From Fertoeibacter niger (GTDB lineage Bacteria; Pseudomonadota; Alphaproteobacteria; Rhodobacterales; Rhodobacteraceae), in NCBI RefSeq assembly GCF_009380135.2, contig NZ_WHUT02000011.1:1-64000 (forward strand): a DNA stretch of 64,000 nt, in the 5' to 3' direction. The notes under the pieces are model-generated. The model was not told the origin of the DNA and did no database searches. It was given only the letters and a program-made list of their open reading frames with translations. How positions within the stretch are numbered: the first letter of the stretch is position 1; the number at the start of each line of letters is the position of its first letter. Shown here piece by piece: positions 26,391 to 34,321 of this stretch. The translations under genes were made by a program, and so were the position numbers.

Positions 26391-27098
26391 TCACCCCTTG
26401 GCGGGCACGGCATAGCCATTGGCGTCATCCACCATCGGGCCTTCCAGCGCGATGGATTCGGCCTTGGTCCGCACCTTGACCTGCGCGCCCATCGGCACGC
26501 GGCTGTAAAGGTCGATGGCATCCTGGTTGAACAGCCGGATGCAGCCCGCGATGGTGGCCTTGCCCACCGCCGACAGTTCCTGCGTGCCGTGGATGCGGTA
26601 AAAGGTGTCGCGCCCGCCCTGATACAGATACAGCGCCCGTGCGCCCATCGGGTTGGGCGGCCCGCCCGGCAGGCCCTTGGCATAGGGGCCGTATTCCTTG
26701 GGGTTGGTGCGCAGCATGTTGGCGGTGGGCGTCCAGCTGGGCCATTCCGCCTTGCGCCGGATCGTGGCGGAACCGGCAAAGTTTCGCCCCTCGGTGCCAA
26801 CGGCCACGCCATAGCGATAGGCCAGTTGCGGCCCGGTCACGAGGTAAAGGTAACGCGCATAGGGGTCGATCACGATGGTGCCCACAGGCTCTGGCCCGGT
26901 ATAGGCCACCTGCACCCTGCGGTTGCGTTCCGTCAGATAACCCGTCGGAACTGCGGCCATGGCAAAACCGCCATCGGTGGCGGCGGCATAGCGCCGGGCC
27001 ACCTCGGGCGACAGGTTCGAGCCCGCCACACATCCCGCCAGAACCACACCACAGGCCATCATCACAATGACCCGCTTCAATTTGCTGCCAAGCCTCAT
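26391..27098 (-). CDS. L,D-transpeptidase lipoprotein (YkuD domain)
   Basis: This 235-residue protein has a lipoprotein signal with lipobox LAGC (C23). The YkuD domain occupies about residues 70-205. The conserved histidine lies in RIHGT (H170) and the catalytic cysteine in ATIAGCIRLFNQD (C186), where the usual S-H-G-C is replaced by T-I-A-G-C. Such enzymes form 3-3 peptidoglycan cross-links or attach proteins to the wall. The gene is followed upstream by a longer paralog on the same strand, 68 bases away. The enzyme is probably active, because the cysteine, histidine and arginine are kept. Confidence 0.88.
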   Translation of the reverse strand: MRLGSKLKRVIVMMACGVVLAGCVAGSNLSPEVARRYAAATDGGFAMAAVPTGYLTERNRRVQVAYTGPEPVGTIVIDPYARYLYLVTGPQLAYRYGVAVGTEGRNFAGSATIRRKAEWPSWTPTANMLRTNPKEYGPYAKGLPGGPPNPMGARALYLYQGGRDTFYRIHGTQELSAVGKATIAGCIRLFNQDAIDLYSRVPMGAQVKVRTKAESIALEGPMVDDANGYAVPAKG

Positions 27099-27166
27099 CC
27101 CGCCACCCCATTTTGCTGTGGCGTTCCGCAGGGCCGCGAAACGCCTTGCAAAAAGACTAACAGAAA

Positions 27167-27925
27167 TCAGCCCGCTGCGGCAACATCCAGCTCGGCAGGC
27201 AGAACGACCGGGGCAGGACCGGGCGTAATCATGCCGAATTCATTGTCATGGAACGGCCCCTCAATGGCCAGCGACTCTTCCTGGCTGCGCACCTTCACCT
27301 GCGTGCCCAGCGCCACGCGGTTGTAAAGGTCGATGGCATCCTGATTGAACAGCCGGATGCAGCCTGCCGATGTGGCCCGCCCGATCGAGGAATTCTCGAT
27401 GGTGCCGTGGATGCGGAAATAGGTATCGCGGCTGCCACGATACAGATACAGCGCCCGCGCGCCCAGCGGGTTCGACAACCCGCCCGGAAGACCACCGGCA
27501 TATTCTGCGTAAAGTTCCGGCTGGGTGCGGATCATGTTGGCGGTGGGCGTCCAGCCCGGCCATTCCGCCTTGCGCCCGATGGTGCCGCTGCCGCGGAAGG
27601 CCAGCCCCTCGCGCCCCACGGCAATGGCGTAGCGCATGGCACGGCCACCCTCCATCACATAGTAAAGCCGCCGGGCAAAGGTATCGACAACAATGGTGCC
27701 GGGTGCATCGGGGCCGAAATAATCAACCTCGGTGCGCGGCGTGTTGCCTTGCAGGAACTGCATCTCCACCGGCGCGATATAGAACTCGCCATCCTGAAAA
27801 CCCGGGTAGTCCGGGTGGACCGGTGGCAATTCGGGTTCGGGTGGCGGGGCCGCACAAGCCGCCAGAAACAGCAGGGCAATCACGGCGGCAAAACGGCTGA
27901 GACTCAGAGGCACGGCAGAACCCAC
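27167..27925 (-). CDS. L,D-transpeptidase lipoprotein (YkuD domain), paralog
   Basis: This protein of about 252 residues has a lipoprotein signal ending FLAAC and then a proline-rich linker. The catalytic region reads RIHGTIENSSIGRATSAGCIRLFNQD, closely matching the neighbouring paralog over at least 60 residues. The start is uncertain: GTG 27925 gives a compact signal peptide, whereas TTG 27949 extends it by eight residues; neither has a strong ribosome-binding site. The pair probably arose by tandem duplication and differs mainly in the N-terminal linker. Confidence 0.85.
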   Translation of the reverse strand: MGSAVPLSLSRFAAVIALLFLAACAAPPPEPELPPVHPDYPGFQDGEFYIAPVEMQFLQGNTPRTEVDYFGPDAPGTIVVDTFARRLYYVMEGGRAMRYAIAVGREGLAFRGSGTIGRKAEWPGWTPTANMIRTQPELYAEYAGGLPGGLSNPLGARALYLYRGSRDTYFRIHGTIENSSIGRATSAGCIRLFNQDAIDLYNRVALGTQVKVRSQEESLAIEGPFHDNEFGMITPGPAPVVLPAELDVAAAG

Positions 27926-27995
27926 GCTTATGTTCGATTCCTGCAACAAGCGCCCGCATCCCCCCCGAGGTCAAGCCTTTCTGCCCTTTTCAGAA

Positions 27996-28027
27996 CAGAA
28001 AACCCCCGGGGCGTGGCACCCGGGGGT
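27996..28027 (-). terminator. Rho-independent terminator after the esterase-like gene
   Basis: The perfect 9-bp stem ACCCCCGGG (28002-28010) and CCCGGGGGT (28019-28027) has an 8-base loop. Read on the minus strand it is followed by TTTTCTG. It lies 45 bases past the stop at 28073. Confidence 0.8.
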
Positions 28028-28072
28028 CAGGTTCCGCAACGGAACTTTTGCTAAGGCGCAGCTCTGTTTCGC

Positions 28073-30259
28073 TTACTGCATCGCGCCGATGGACCAGAAC
28101 AGGGTTTCGCCCGAGCTGTCATCCACACCGTCATTGTCGGTCACGACCCAGCCGGTGCCGGCCGCATCGATGGCAAAGCCTTCGATCTTGTCCATGGCAT
28201 AACCATTCAGCACCATCAGGTCGGGCAGGAAGTCACGCACCAGTTCCTTGGTCACGACCGGCAGCGCACCGCCCAGTTCGGCGGGCACCATCTGGCTTGC
28301 GGCCACACGATACAGTTTCTTGTTGACGGCCTTGTCGGCAATCTGGTTGTCACGCTCGACGATATAGACCCAGTCACCGTGCAGGGTGATTTCCGACAGG
28401 CCCATCCAGGCGCCTTCAGCCGGGGCGTCCAGCGGGTAATGCACGGCACCCCAGGTTTCTTCGGCGGTGTTGTAGGCAAGCAGTTTCACCATGCCCTTGG
28501 GATCGTCTTTCCACTCGCGCTGCACGGCCATCCACAGCCAGTCACCGGCCACAGTGATGCCTTCGAAGCCAAAGCGGATCTCGTTGGCCAGCAGGTCGGC
28601 GGGCAGGGCGATTTCCTGCTTGATCTCGCCCTTGTCGTTCACGTGGTAGATCGCATGCGGGATCAGCCGGTCGCTGCGCCCTTCGGAGGCCAGCCAGAAC
28701 CCGCCCTCGCCGTCCAGCGCGATGCCTTCGATGTCCAGCTTCTGTGCGGCGTCGCCGCCGCGCGTCACGGTCATCGCTGCGGTGATCTTGGCCGGGGTCT
28801 GCGTGGCGTCGATGGTGTAGATGGTCGGCGCGGCACCCAGCACCGAGTCGTTCACGGCGTAAAGCTTGCCCGCCTCGGTCGCATCAGCCACCATGCCCGA
28901 CAGCGCCACCCAGCCGATCAGCGGGTCAGAGCCTTCGGAGGTGATCATCGGATAGGCCACCGGCGCTTCGGCATATTCGTAGATCATGACATGGGCCGGG
29001 GCCAGACCGTCTTCGCGCAGGTCAACCTCGTTGGCCGAGGCCAGCAGGTTGCGCTCGGGAATGGCCACCATGCCTTCGGGCGACACGCCCGAGGGAAGCA
29101 GCTGCTTCAGCACCGGGTTCGCCGGGTCGGTCATGTCATAGACGCCGATGATCGAGCCACGCTCCGACGCGACGAAGGCCATCGGCACGCCGCCGAATGT
29201 GGCGGTTTCGACCGATTCCAGTTCCACGCCTTTGGTGTGCGAGCGGTGATCGGGGTAGTGGCCAATCGCGGCAATGGCGCGTTCCAGCGAGTTGCCCGAA
29301 TCCCAGACAAGCGTGCCATCCTTGTGGAAGATCGACCAGGTGCGCGTGCCGCCGTTCCAGTCGCCTTCGTTGGTCATGGCGAAATGGTCGTTGTCCAGCC
29401 AGTCGATGCCATCGGGTTCACGCGGCACGGCGTCTTTGCTGCTGGTGAAATCCAGTTTGCCGTCGCGCTTGGTGTCGATGCCGTCCAGCGCCACTTCGCC
29501 CGCGTTGAAATGGCTGGCCACTGCACCATCAGCGCCGATCACAACGATATGGTTGTTTTCCTGCATCGTGACGACAATTTCGCCCGCTGCGTTGATGGCC
29601 ACATATTCCGGTTCCGGATCTTCGGGAACGATGGTCGCAAGGCCGGTCATGTCGATCTTCAGCAGGTTGGCGCAATCCACCGCACCATCAACGACGGGCA
29701 GTTTCACCACATAGCCTGCGGGCATCTGGGGCGGACCGCCGTCACCCAGTTCCTCGTCACGCTCGTTTTCCACGGCAATGGCCAGGAACGACCCATCGGG
29801 TGCCTTGGCAACCGAATCCGGCTGGCCGCCAATGTCGCATTCCGCCACAATCGCCTTGGTGGCCATGTCGATGCTGACAACCTTGCCCGACGGCGCGGTG
29901 TAGCTTTCCGAGGTGTTCACGCCGGTAAAGATCATGCCGCCGATGATCTGCGCGGTGGTCGGCTCGCCGCCCACTTCGATGTTGCCCAGCGCCTTCGGGG
30001 CGCGCGGGTCGGTGATGTCGATCAGGCCGATCACGCCCAGCGGGCTGTCGGTATAGACCAGCGTCATGCCATCTTCCGACGCCGCGATGATCTCGGCGGA
30101 AGTGGCCCGCGCGCGGTCTTCGCCTTCGGCCATGTTGGTGGGCGTGGCAAAGCTTGCGATGCGGTTGAAGGTCATGTCGGCCATGGCGGGCATGGCCGCT
30201 CCCAGGGCCAGAACCGAAGTAAGACCGGCGAGCTTGACGGAGGCGCGTGTAACGGCCAT
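28073..30259 (-). CDS. Secreted phytase/esterase-like protein
   Basis: This 728-residue exported protein has a signal peptide of about 28 residues (MAVTRASVKLAGLTSVLALG, then an AMPAMAD cleavage site). The N-terminal two-thirds contains repeated beta-propeller-like segments (GVIGLIDITDPRAPKALGNI; YTAPSGKVVSIDMATK). The C-terminal third, from about residue 430, contains GIALDGEGGFWLASEGR, GFEGITVAGDWLWMAVQR and IEGFAIDAAGTGWVVTDNDG, the signature of the esterase-like/phytase-like domain. It probably acts in the periplasm or outside the cell on a phosphate or ester substrate. ATG 30259 is preceded by AAAGGA. The gene stands alone. Confidence 0.8.
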   Translation of the reverse strand: MAVTRASVKLAGLTSVLALGAAMPAMADMTFNRIASFATPTNMAEGEDRARATSAEIIAASEDGMTLVYTDSPLGVIGLIDITDPRAPKALGNIEVGGEPTTAQIIGGMIFTGVNTSESYTAPSGKVVSIDMATKAIVAECDIGGQPDSVAKAPDGSFLAIAVENERDEELGDGGPPQMPAGYVVKLPVVDGAVDCANLLKIDMTGLATIVPEDPEPEYVAINAAGEIVVTMQENNHIVVIGADGAVASHFNAGEVALDGIDTKRDGKLDFTSSKDAVPREPDGIDWLDNDHFAMTNEGDWNGGTRTWSIFHKDGTLVWDSGNSLERAIAAIGHYPDHRSHTKGVELESVETATFGGVPMAFVASERGSIIGVYDMTDPANPVLKQLLPSGVSPEGMVAIPERNLLASANEVDLREDGLAPAHVMIYEYAEAPVAYPMITSEGSDPLIGWVALSGMVADATEAGKLYAVNDSVLGAAPTIYTIDATQTPAKITAAMTVTRGGDAAQKLDIEGIALDGEGGFWLASEGRSDRLIPHAIYHVNDKGEIKQEIALPADLLANEIRFGFEGITVAGDWLWMAVQREWKDDPKGMVKLLAYNTAEETWGAVHYPLDAPAEGAWMGLSEITLHGDWVYIVERDNQIADKAVNKKLYRVAASQMVPAELGGALPVVTKELVRDFLPDLMVLNGYAMDKIEGFAIDAAGTGWVVTDNDGVDDSSGETLFWSIGAMQ

Positions 30260-30517
30260 GGACTCATTCCTTTTGCTGTCAATGTTGGTTGCGAGGTTTG
30301 GAGGCTGCCCGTGACAGACAGGTGATGCATTTGCGACTGTTTTGCGAAAGCCCCGGCCGCGTTCCGGCGGGCAGACCGCGCGGCAGCCCCAAATCAAGAA
30401 ATGTCCGCGTAGCCGGAACCGGCACGCGACTGGCGCGTTGCAATGTCAGGCGGTCGAGGATTGCCGGCCAAGCGGGCCTTCGCCCGCATCATGGCAAGAG
30501 CTTAGGTGGAGACGATC

Positions 30518-30778
30518 TTGGAAATCACAGTCGCGGCGATCATTGTCATTCTTCTGGTGGGTGCCGTTGCGGGCTGGCTTGCGGGCCTGATCGTCAAGGG
30601 CTTCGGCTTTGGCCTGTTGGGCAACATCGTGGTGGGTATCGTTGGTGCGTTTCTGGCCGGGCTTATCCTGCCCGCCATCGGCATCAGCATCGGCGGCGGC
30701 ATCGTGGGGTCGATCATCCATGCCACCATCGGCGCCGTGATCCTGCTGCTGCTGATCCGTGTGATCAAGCGCGCCTGA
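30518..30778 (+). CDS. GlsB/YeaQ/YmgE family stress-response membrane protein
   Basis: This 86-residue protein has three hydrophobic segments rich in glycine, with the family pattern GAVAGWLAGLIVKGFGFGLLG then VVGIVGAFLAGLILP. Transglycosylase-associated proteins of this type are small inner-membrane proteins linked to envelope or acid stress; the mechanism is unknown. TTG 30518 is preferred because GGAG lies 7 bases upstream; GTG 30506 in the same frame would give 90 residues but has no good ribosome-binding site. A strong terminator follows. Confidence 0.88.
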   Translation: MEITVAAIIVILLVGAVAGWLAGLIVKGFGFGLLGNIVVGIVGAFLAGLILPAIGISIGGGIVGSIIHATIGAVILLLLIRVIKRA

Positions 30779-30820
30779 GCCAACGGCAGCCTCAAGACGA
30801 CCGGGACAACCGGGCCAAGA

Positions 30821-30850
30821 AAAAAGGCGCGCCGTCGTGGCGCGCCTTTC
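30821..30850 (+). terminator. Bidirectional terminator
   Basis: GGCGCGCC (30826-30833) and GGCGCGCC (30839-30846) pair across a GTCGT loop. The stem is flanked by A5 upstream and T3 downstream, which extends it to about 11 bp and suits termination in both directions. It sits between the convergent GlsB and creatinase genes. Confidence 0.85.
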
Positions 30851-30859
30851 TCATGCCGA

Positions 30860-30913
30860 CCCGGGCCCATGTCACCCCGGGCCCATGTCACCCCTGGCCC
30901 ATGTCACCCCGGG
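30860..30913. repeat. 16-bp tandem repeat, about 3.4 copies
   Basis: The unit CCCGGGCCCATGTCAC recurs at 30860, 30876 and 30892 (one G-to-T change in the third), with the first six bases repeated again at 30908. It lies between the terminator and the end of the creatinase gene and contains nested GC palindromes. Confidence 0.85.
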
Positions 30914-30919
30914 TTGTCG

Positions 30920-32128
30920 TCAGCCCACCACGTTGAATTCCGGCCCATAGGGATAGCCGGTGATGTTCTCGGCCCCGTCCTCGGTGATGACCAGGATGTC
31001 ATGCTCGCGGTAGCCCCCGGCCCCCGGCTGCCCCTCGGGGATGGTCAGCATCGGCTCCATCGAGATCACCATGCCCGGTTCCAGCACCGTCTCGATATCC
31101 TCACGCAGTTCCAGCCCCGCCTCGCGCCCGTAGTAGTGGCTGAGGATGCCGAAGGAATGGCCATAGCCGAAGGTGCGATATTGCAGCAGGCCCTGCGATT
31201 CCAGATGCGCGTTGATCTGGGCCGTCACCCCGGCGCAGGACACGCCGGGTTTCAGCAGGCTCATGCCATATTCATGCGCCGCCACATTCGCCTGCCAATA
31301 GCCAAGGCTGGCCGCATCCACCTCGGCCGCGAACATCGTGCGCTCCAGCGCCGTGTAATACCCCGAGATCATGGGAAAACAGTTCAGGCTCAGGATATCG
31401 CCGCGCAGCAGGTTGCGCGCCGTCACCGGGTTGTGCGCCCCGTCGGTGTTCAGGCCCGACTGAAACCAGACCCAGGTATCGCGGTATTCGGCATCGGGAA
31501 AACGCCTGGCAATCTCCATCTCCATCGCGTCACGGCCTGCCATGGCAATGTCGATCTCGCGCGCGCCCAGCTTCACCGCAGCGCGAATGGCATGACCGCC
31601 CGCATCGGCCACCTCGGCCCCCGCACGGATCAGCGCAATCTCGGCATCCGATTTCGTCATGCGCTGCTGCATGGTGGCGGGGGCGATATCCATGCCCCGC
31701 TTGACCTTCAGGAACGCGTTCAGCTTTTCCGCCTGCACCATGGTCAGGTGGTCAGCCTCCACCCCCACTGCCTTGCCCGTGCCGGTCACGGATGCCACCA
31801 CCCGCCAGAAATTGTCGCGCTGCCAGTCGGTGTAGGTGATGTTGTCGCCATGGCTGCGCCGCCACGGCTGGCCCGCATCAATGCCCGCGCTGACAGTGAC
31901 ACAATCGGTTGCCGTCACCACCAGCGCATAGGGCCGCCCGAAAGAGCAATAGAGGAACCCGGAATAATAGGCGACATTGTGCATGGATGTCAGCACGATG
32001 GCATCAAGGCCGTGCAATTCCAGAATGTCGCGCAGCCCCTCCAGCCGGGTCGCGTATTCTTCGTCGGCAAAGGGCAGCGCGGCCTTGGCGCCGTTGTGAA
32101 AGCGGTAATGTTCGGGGCGGTTCGTCAT
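30920..32128 (-). CDS. Creatinase (creatine amidinohydrolase)
   Basis: This 402-residue enzyme hydrolyses creatine to sarcosine and urea. It belongs to the pita-bread fold of M24 but has the creatinase-specific residues: H232 in SGLNTDGAHNPVT, E262 in ALERT and E358 in SMEPM, at the same numbers as in the well-studied Pseudomonas enzyme. The segments FLYCSFGRPYALVV, GQPWRR, TYTDWQRDN, LSLNCFPM and GGYREHDILV also match. ATG 32128 has GAGG about 8 bases upstream. The gene is isolated in orientation from the cluster at 12-19 kb, although that cluster holds a creatininase-like gene. It follows a 379-base gap containing an inverted repeat, which may regulate it. Confidence 0.93.
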   Translation of the reverse strand: MTNRPEHYRFHNGAKAALPFADEEYATRLEGLRDILELHGLDAIVLTSMHNVAYYSGFLYCSFGRPYALVVTATDCVTVSAGIDAGQPWRRSHGDNITYTDWQRDNFWRVVASVTGTGKAVGVEADHLTMVQAEKLNAFLKVKRGMDIAPATMQQRMTKSDAEIALIRAGAEVADAGGHAIRAAVKLGAREIDIAMAGRDAMEMEIARRFPDAEYRDTWVWFQSGLNTDGAHNPVTARNLLRGDILSLNCFPMISGYYTALERTMFAAEVDAASLGYWQANVAAHEYGMSLLKPGVSCAGVTAQINAHLESQGLLQYRTFGYGHSFGILSHYYGREAGLELREDIETVLEPGMVISMEPMLTIPEGQPGAGGYREHDILVITEDGAENITGYPYGPEFNVVG

Positions 32129-32507
32129 GGCAGACCTCAAATAGGCGGGTCTCATGCCCGAGACCCCGCAAGATCCCGGCGTGCAGGACGACAGTGGCTT
32201 GCACCACAGGCATGCGGGGCACGAGCCCCCTGCAACGACGCCATCGTCACCGCCCACGCTTCTTTTCCACCGAATCCTGCAAGGCTGCAAGCCCCGGCAC
32301 ATCTTGAAACGGCGGTTGCAACCGGCCTGCGGCCCGGCGGCTGCGGCCGATGTGCCGCAGGGGGTGATCGAGGATTATGGCGGCTGTCCTGCCGGTCGCA
32401 ATGCTATCTGGTGCGGATGACGCCCGATGATCGGGCCGCCGTCACCCTTTGCCTGCGCAGCCAGCCGCCCCTGCCCGGCACGGGGCAATGCCGCCGGGTG
32501 GCAGGCA
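32129..32507. other. 379-base gap with no convincing gene
   Basis: The gap lies upstream of the creatinase start and after the FAD oxidase stop. I see the inverted repeat at 32147-32166. I do not see a tRNA. A short open frame on the plus strand (32154-32420) gives proline/histidine-rich sequence without family features, so I do not call a gene. It may hold a decayed coding remnant; I could not identify one. Confidence 0.5.
32147..32166 (-). promoter_or_regulatory. Inverted repeat upstream of creatinase
   Basis: The arms GGGTCTC (32147-32153) and GAGACCC (32160-32166) are a perfect 7-bp inverted repeat with a 6-base spacer, 18 bases upstream of ATG 32128. On the minus strand it could be an operator or a leader hairpin next to the GAGG ribosome-binding site. 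Confidence 0.4.
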
Positions 32508-33545
32508 TCACATGCTTGCCGCCACGCCAAACCCATCGGGAATGGTGTCGCGGCCGTCCAGCGCCAGATCGGCCATCACCTCGCCCACCTTGGGGGCCAT
32601 GCCGAAACCGATCTTGAACCCGCCATTGGCGATGAAGTGCCCCGGCCGCCCCGGCCATGGCCCCAGCATCGGCGCGCGGCTGTTGGCGCGAGGGCGCAGC
32701 CCGGCCCAGCGTTCGACCACCGCAGCCCCCGCCAGAACCGGGCAGGCCGCAACGGCCCGCGCCAGCAGCGCGTCAAGCTCGGCATCGGTGGCGGCAGGTT
32801 CGTCCCACACCCGTTCACTGGTTGATCCCACCGCCACGGTGCCATCCCCATGCGGCACGATGTGCAGCCCGTCCACAAACAGTTGCGGCAGGTCCGCCGC
32901 GTCATGACGCAGCGCCAGCGCCTGCCCCTTCACCGCGCCGCCAACCACGCGCCCCGTCGCCGCCGACAGCGCCGCCAGACCTGCCACGCCGGTGGCCCAG
33001 ACCACCGGCCCAGCCTCGGGTGCTTCACCAGAAATTACCTCGCCGCCGCGCGCACGGATCGCCGCCACCAGTGCCGCACAGCCCATGCGCGGATGCACCC
33101 GCGCCGTCAGCGTGTCGTGCACCACCCAGCCCGAGGGGCTGTGCGGCACCCACCCGTCCGCAGCCCGCTCCACCCGCCATTCCGCGCGGCCCTGCCACAG
33201 CGCCGCTGCGCCTTCGGCCCGCACCTGCGCCGCCTCCACCGCCCGCGCATCGGCCAGCGGCTGCAGCCGCCCGGTGCGCGCATAACCCGCAGGCAGGCCC
33301 GATGCCGTCTCGACGCCCGCCCACCAGCCTTCGGCCATCAACAGGCTTTCCAGTTGAAACGCCTTCTTCGGGTTCCAGTTTTCCGGCACATGCGGGGCCA
33401 GCGCCCCCACGATCCCGCCCGAGGCCCCCGCACCCACATGCGCAGCCTCGATCACCCGCACACGCGCGCCGCGCAAAGCGCAGGCCCAGGCCACCGAAAG
33501 GCCGAAAATCCCCGCCCCCCGCACCGTCAGATCCGGCATTGCCAT
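32508..33545 (-). CDS. FAD-dependent amino-acid-oxidase-fold oxidoreductase, probably the MnmC oxidase partner
   Basis: This 345-residue protein has the DAO-family Rossmann signature RGAGIFGLSVAWACALRG at residues 8-25, then an FAD-contacting GAGASGGIVGALAPH, and a C-terminal WAGLRPRANSRAPMLGPWPG with GGFKIGFGMAPK. The divergent neighbour encodes MnmD. In Escherichia coli MnmC these two functions are fused, so this gene is likely the stand-alone oxidase that removes the carboxymethyl group from cmnm5s2U34 in tRNA. Alternatively, it could be a glycine or sarcosine oxidase, which would fit the creatinase on its other side. ATG 33545 and ATG 33539 are both in frame. Confidence 0.75.
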   Translation of the reverse strand: MAMPDLTVRGAGIFGLSVAWACALRGARVRVIEAAHVGAGASGGIVGALAPHVPENWNPKKAFQLESLLMAEGWWAGVETASGLPAGYARTGRLQPLADARAVEAAQVRAEGAAALWQGRAEWRVERAADGWVPHSPSGWVVHDTLTARVHPRMGCAALVAAIRARGGEVISGEAPEAGPVVWATGVAGLAALSAATGRVVGGAVKGQALALRHDAADLPQLFVDGLHIVPHGDGTVAVGSTSERVWDEPAATDAELDALLARAVAACPVLAGAAVVERWAGLRPRANSRAPMLGPWPGRPGHFIANGGFKIGFGMAPKVGEVMADLALDGRDTIPDGFGVAASM

Positions 33546-33606
33546 TGCCCGCGCCCTTGCCCATTGTCGCCCCGAAACCCAAGGCCCAACCCGAGGCTTA
33601 CGCGAA

Positions 33607-34320
33607 ATGCCCGACCCCGGCCAGCCCGCCCCCCCTGCCCCCTTATCAGCCGTTCTTCAGCCCGCCGATCTGGATTGGCGCGATGGCGTCATTCCCGTCT
33701 CCACCCGGTTCGACGACCCCTATTTCTCGATAGCCAACGGGCTGGAGGAAACCCGCCACGTCTTCCTGCTTGGCAACGGCCTGCCCGCGCGTTTCCGCCC
33801 CGGTTTCCACATCGCCGAACTGGGGTTCGGCACCGGGCTGAACATGCTGGCGGCCCTGCTGGCGTGGCGGGCCGCGGGCATTCCCGGCCCACTGCGCTAC
33901 ACCTCGTTCGAGGCCTATCCGATGACCGCGCCCGACATCGCCCGCGCCCTGCAGGCCTTCCCCGAGGCCAGTGCCATCGCGGCCCCCTTCCTTGCGCAAT
34001 GGGCGCAGGGCAACACGACCCTCACCTTCGACGGGATCGACGCGGAAATCATCACCGGTGACGCCCGCGCCACCCTGCCCGCCTGGGGCGGCAAGGCCGA
34101 TGCCTGGTTCCTTGACGGCTTTTCCCCCGCCAAGAACCCCGAACTGTGGTCCGACACGCTGATGCAGGCGGTTGCCGCCCATACCGCGCCGCAGGGCACT
34201 TTCGCCACCTATACCGCCGCCGGCCATGTCCGCCGGGCCTTGCAGGCGGCGGGCTTTCAGGTAGAGCGTAGGCCCGGCCATGGCAGCAAACGCCACATGA
34301 CGGCCGGATGGATCGCCTGA
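33607..34320 (+). CDS. mnmD: tRNA 5-methylaminomethyl-2-thiouridine methyltransferase
   Basis: This 237-residue enzyme catalyses the SAM-dependent methylation that completes mnm5s2U34 in tRNA anticodons. It has the MnmD pattern WRDGVIPVSTRFDDPYFS, ETRHVFLLGNGL, the SAM-binding ELGFGTGLNML at about residues 71-81, and WFLDGFSPAKNPELW near residue 165, then FATYTAAGHVRRAL. The partner oxidase is on the opposite strand, 61 bases away. The next gene starts one base after its stop codon. Confidence 0.95.
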   Translation: MPDPGQPAPPAPLSAVLQPADLDWRDGVIPVSTRFDDPYFSIANGLEETRHVFLLGNGLPARFRPGFHIAELGFGTGLNMLAALLAWRAAGIPGPLRYTSFEAYPMTAPDIARALQAFPEASAIAAPFLAQWAQGNTTLTFDGIDAEIITGDARATLPAWGGKADAWFLDGFSPAKNPELWSDTLMQAVAAHTAPQGTFATYTAAGHVRRALQAAGFQVERRPGHGSKRHMTAGWIA

Positions 34321-34321
34321 G

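Noticed and set aside
30260-30320. Pho box upstream of the phytase/esterase-like gene
   Set aside because: A CTGTCTGTCAC-like half-site is present, but the expected second half at 11-base spacing is not convincing.
28379-30325. Long open frame opposite the esterase-like gene
   Set aside because: Low-complexity His/Arg/Gly-rich translation; the minus strand has a signal peptide, ribosome-binding site and terminator.
32404-32658. Small minus-strand gene before the FAD oxidase end
   Set aside because: Arginine-rich translation overlapping the real FAD oxidase gene in another frame; no ribosome-binding site.
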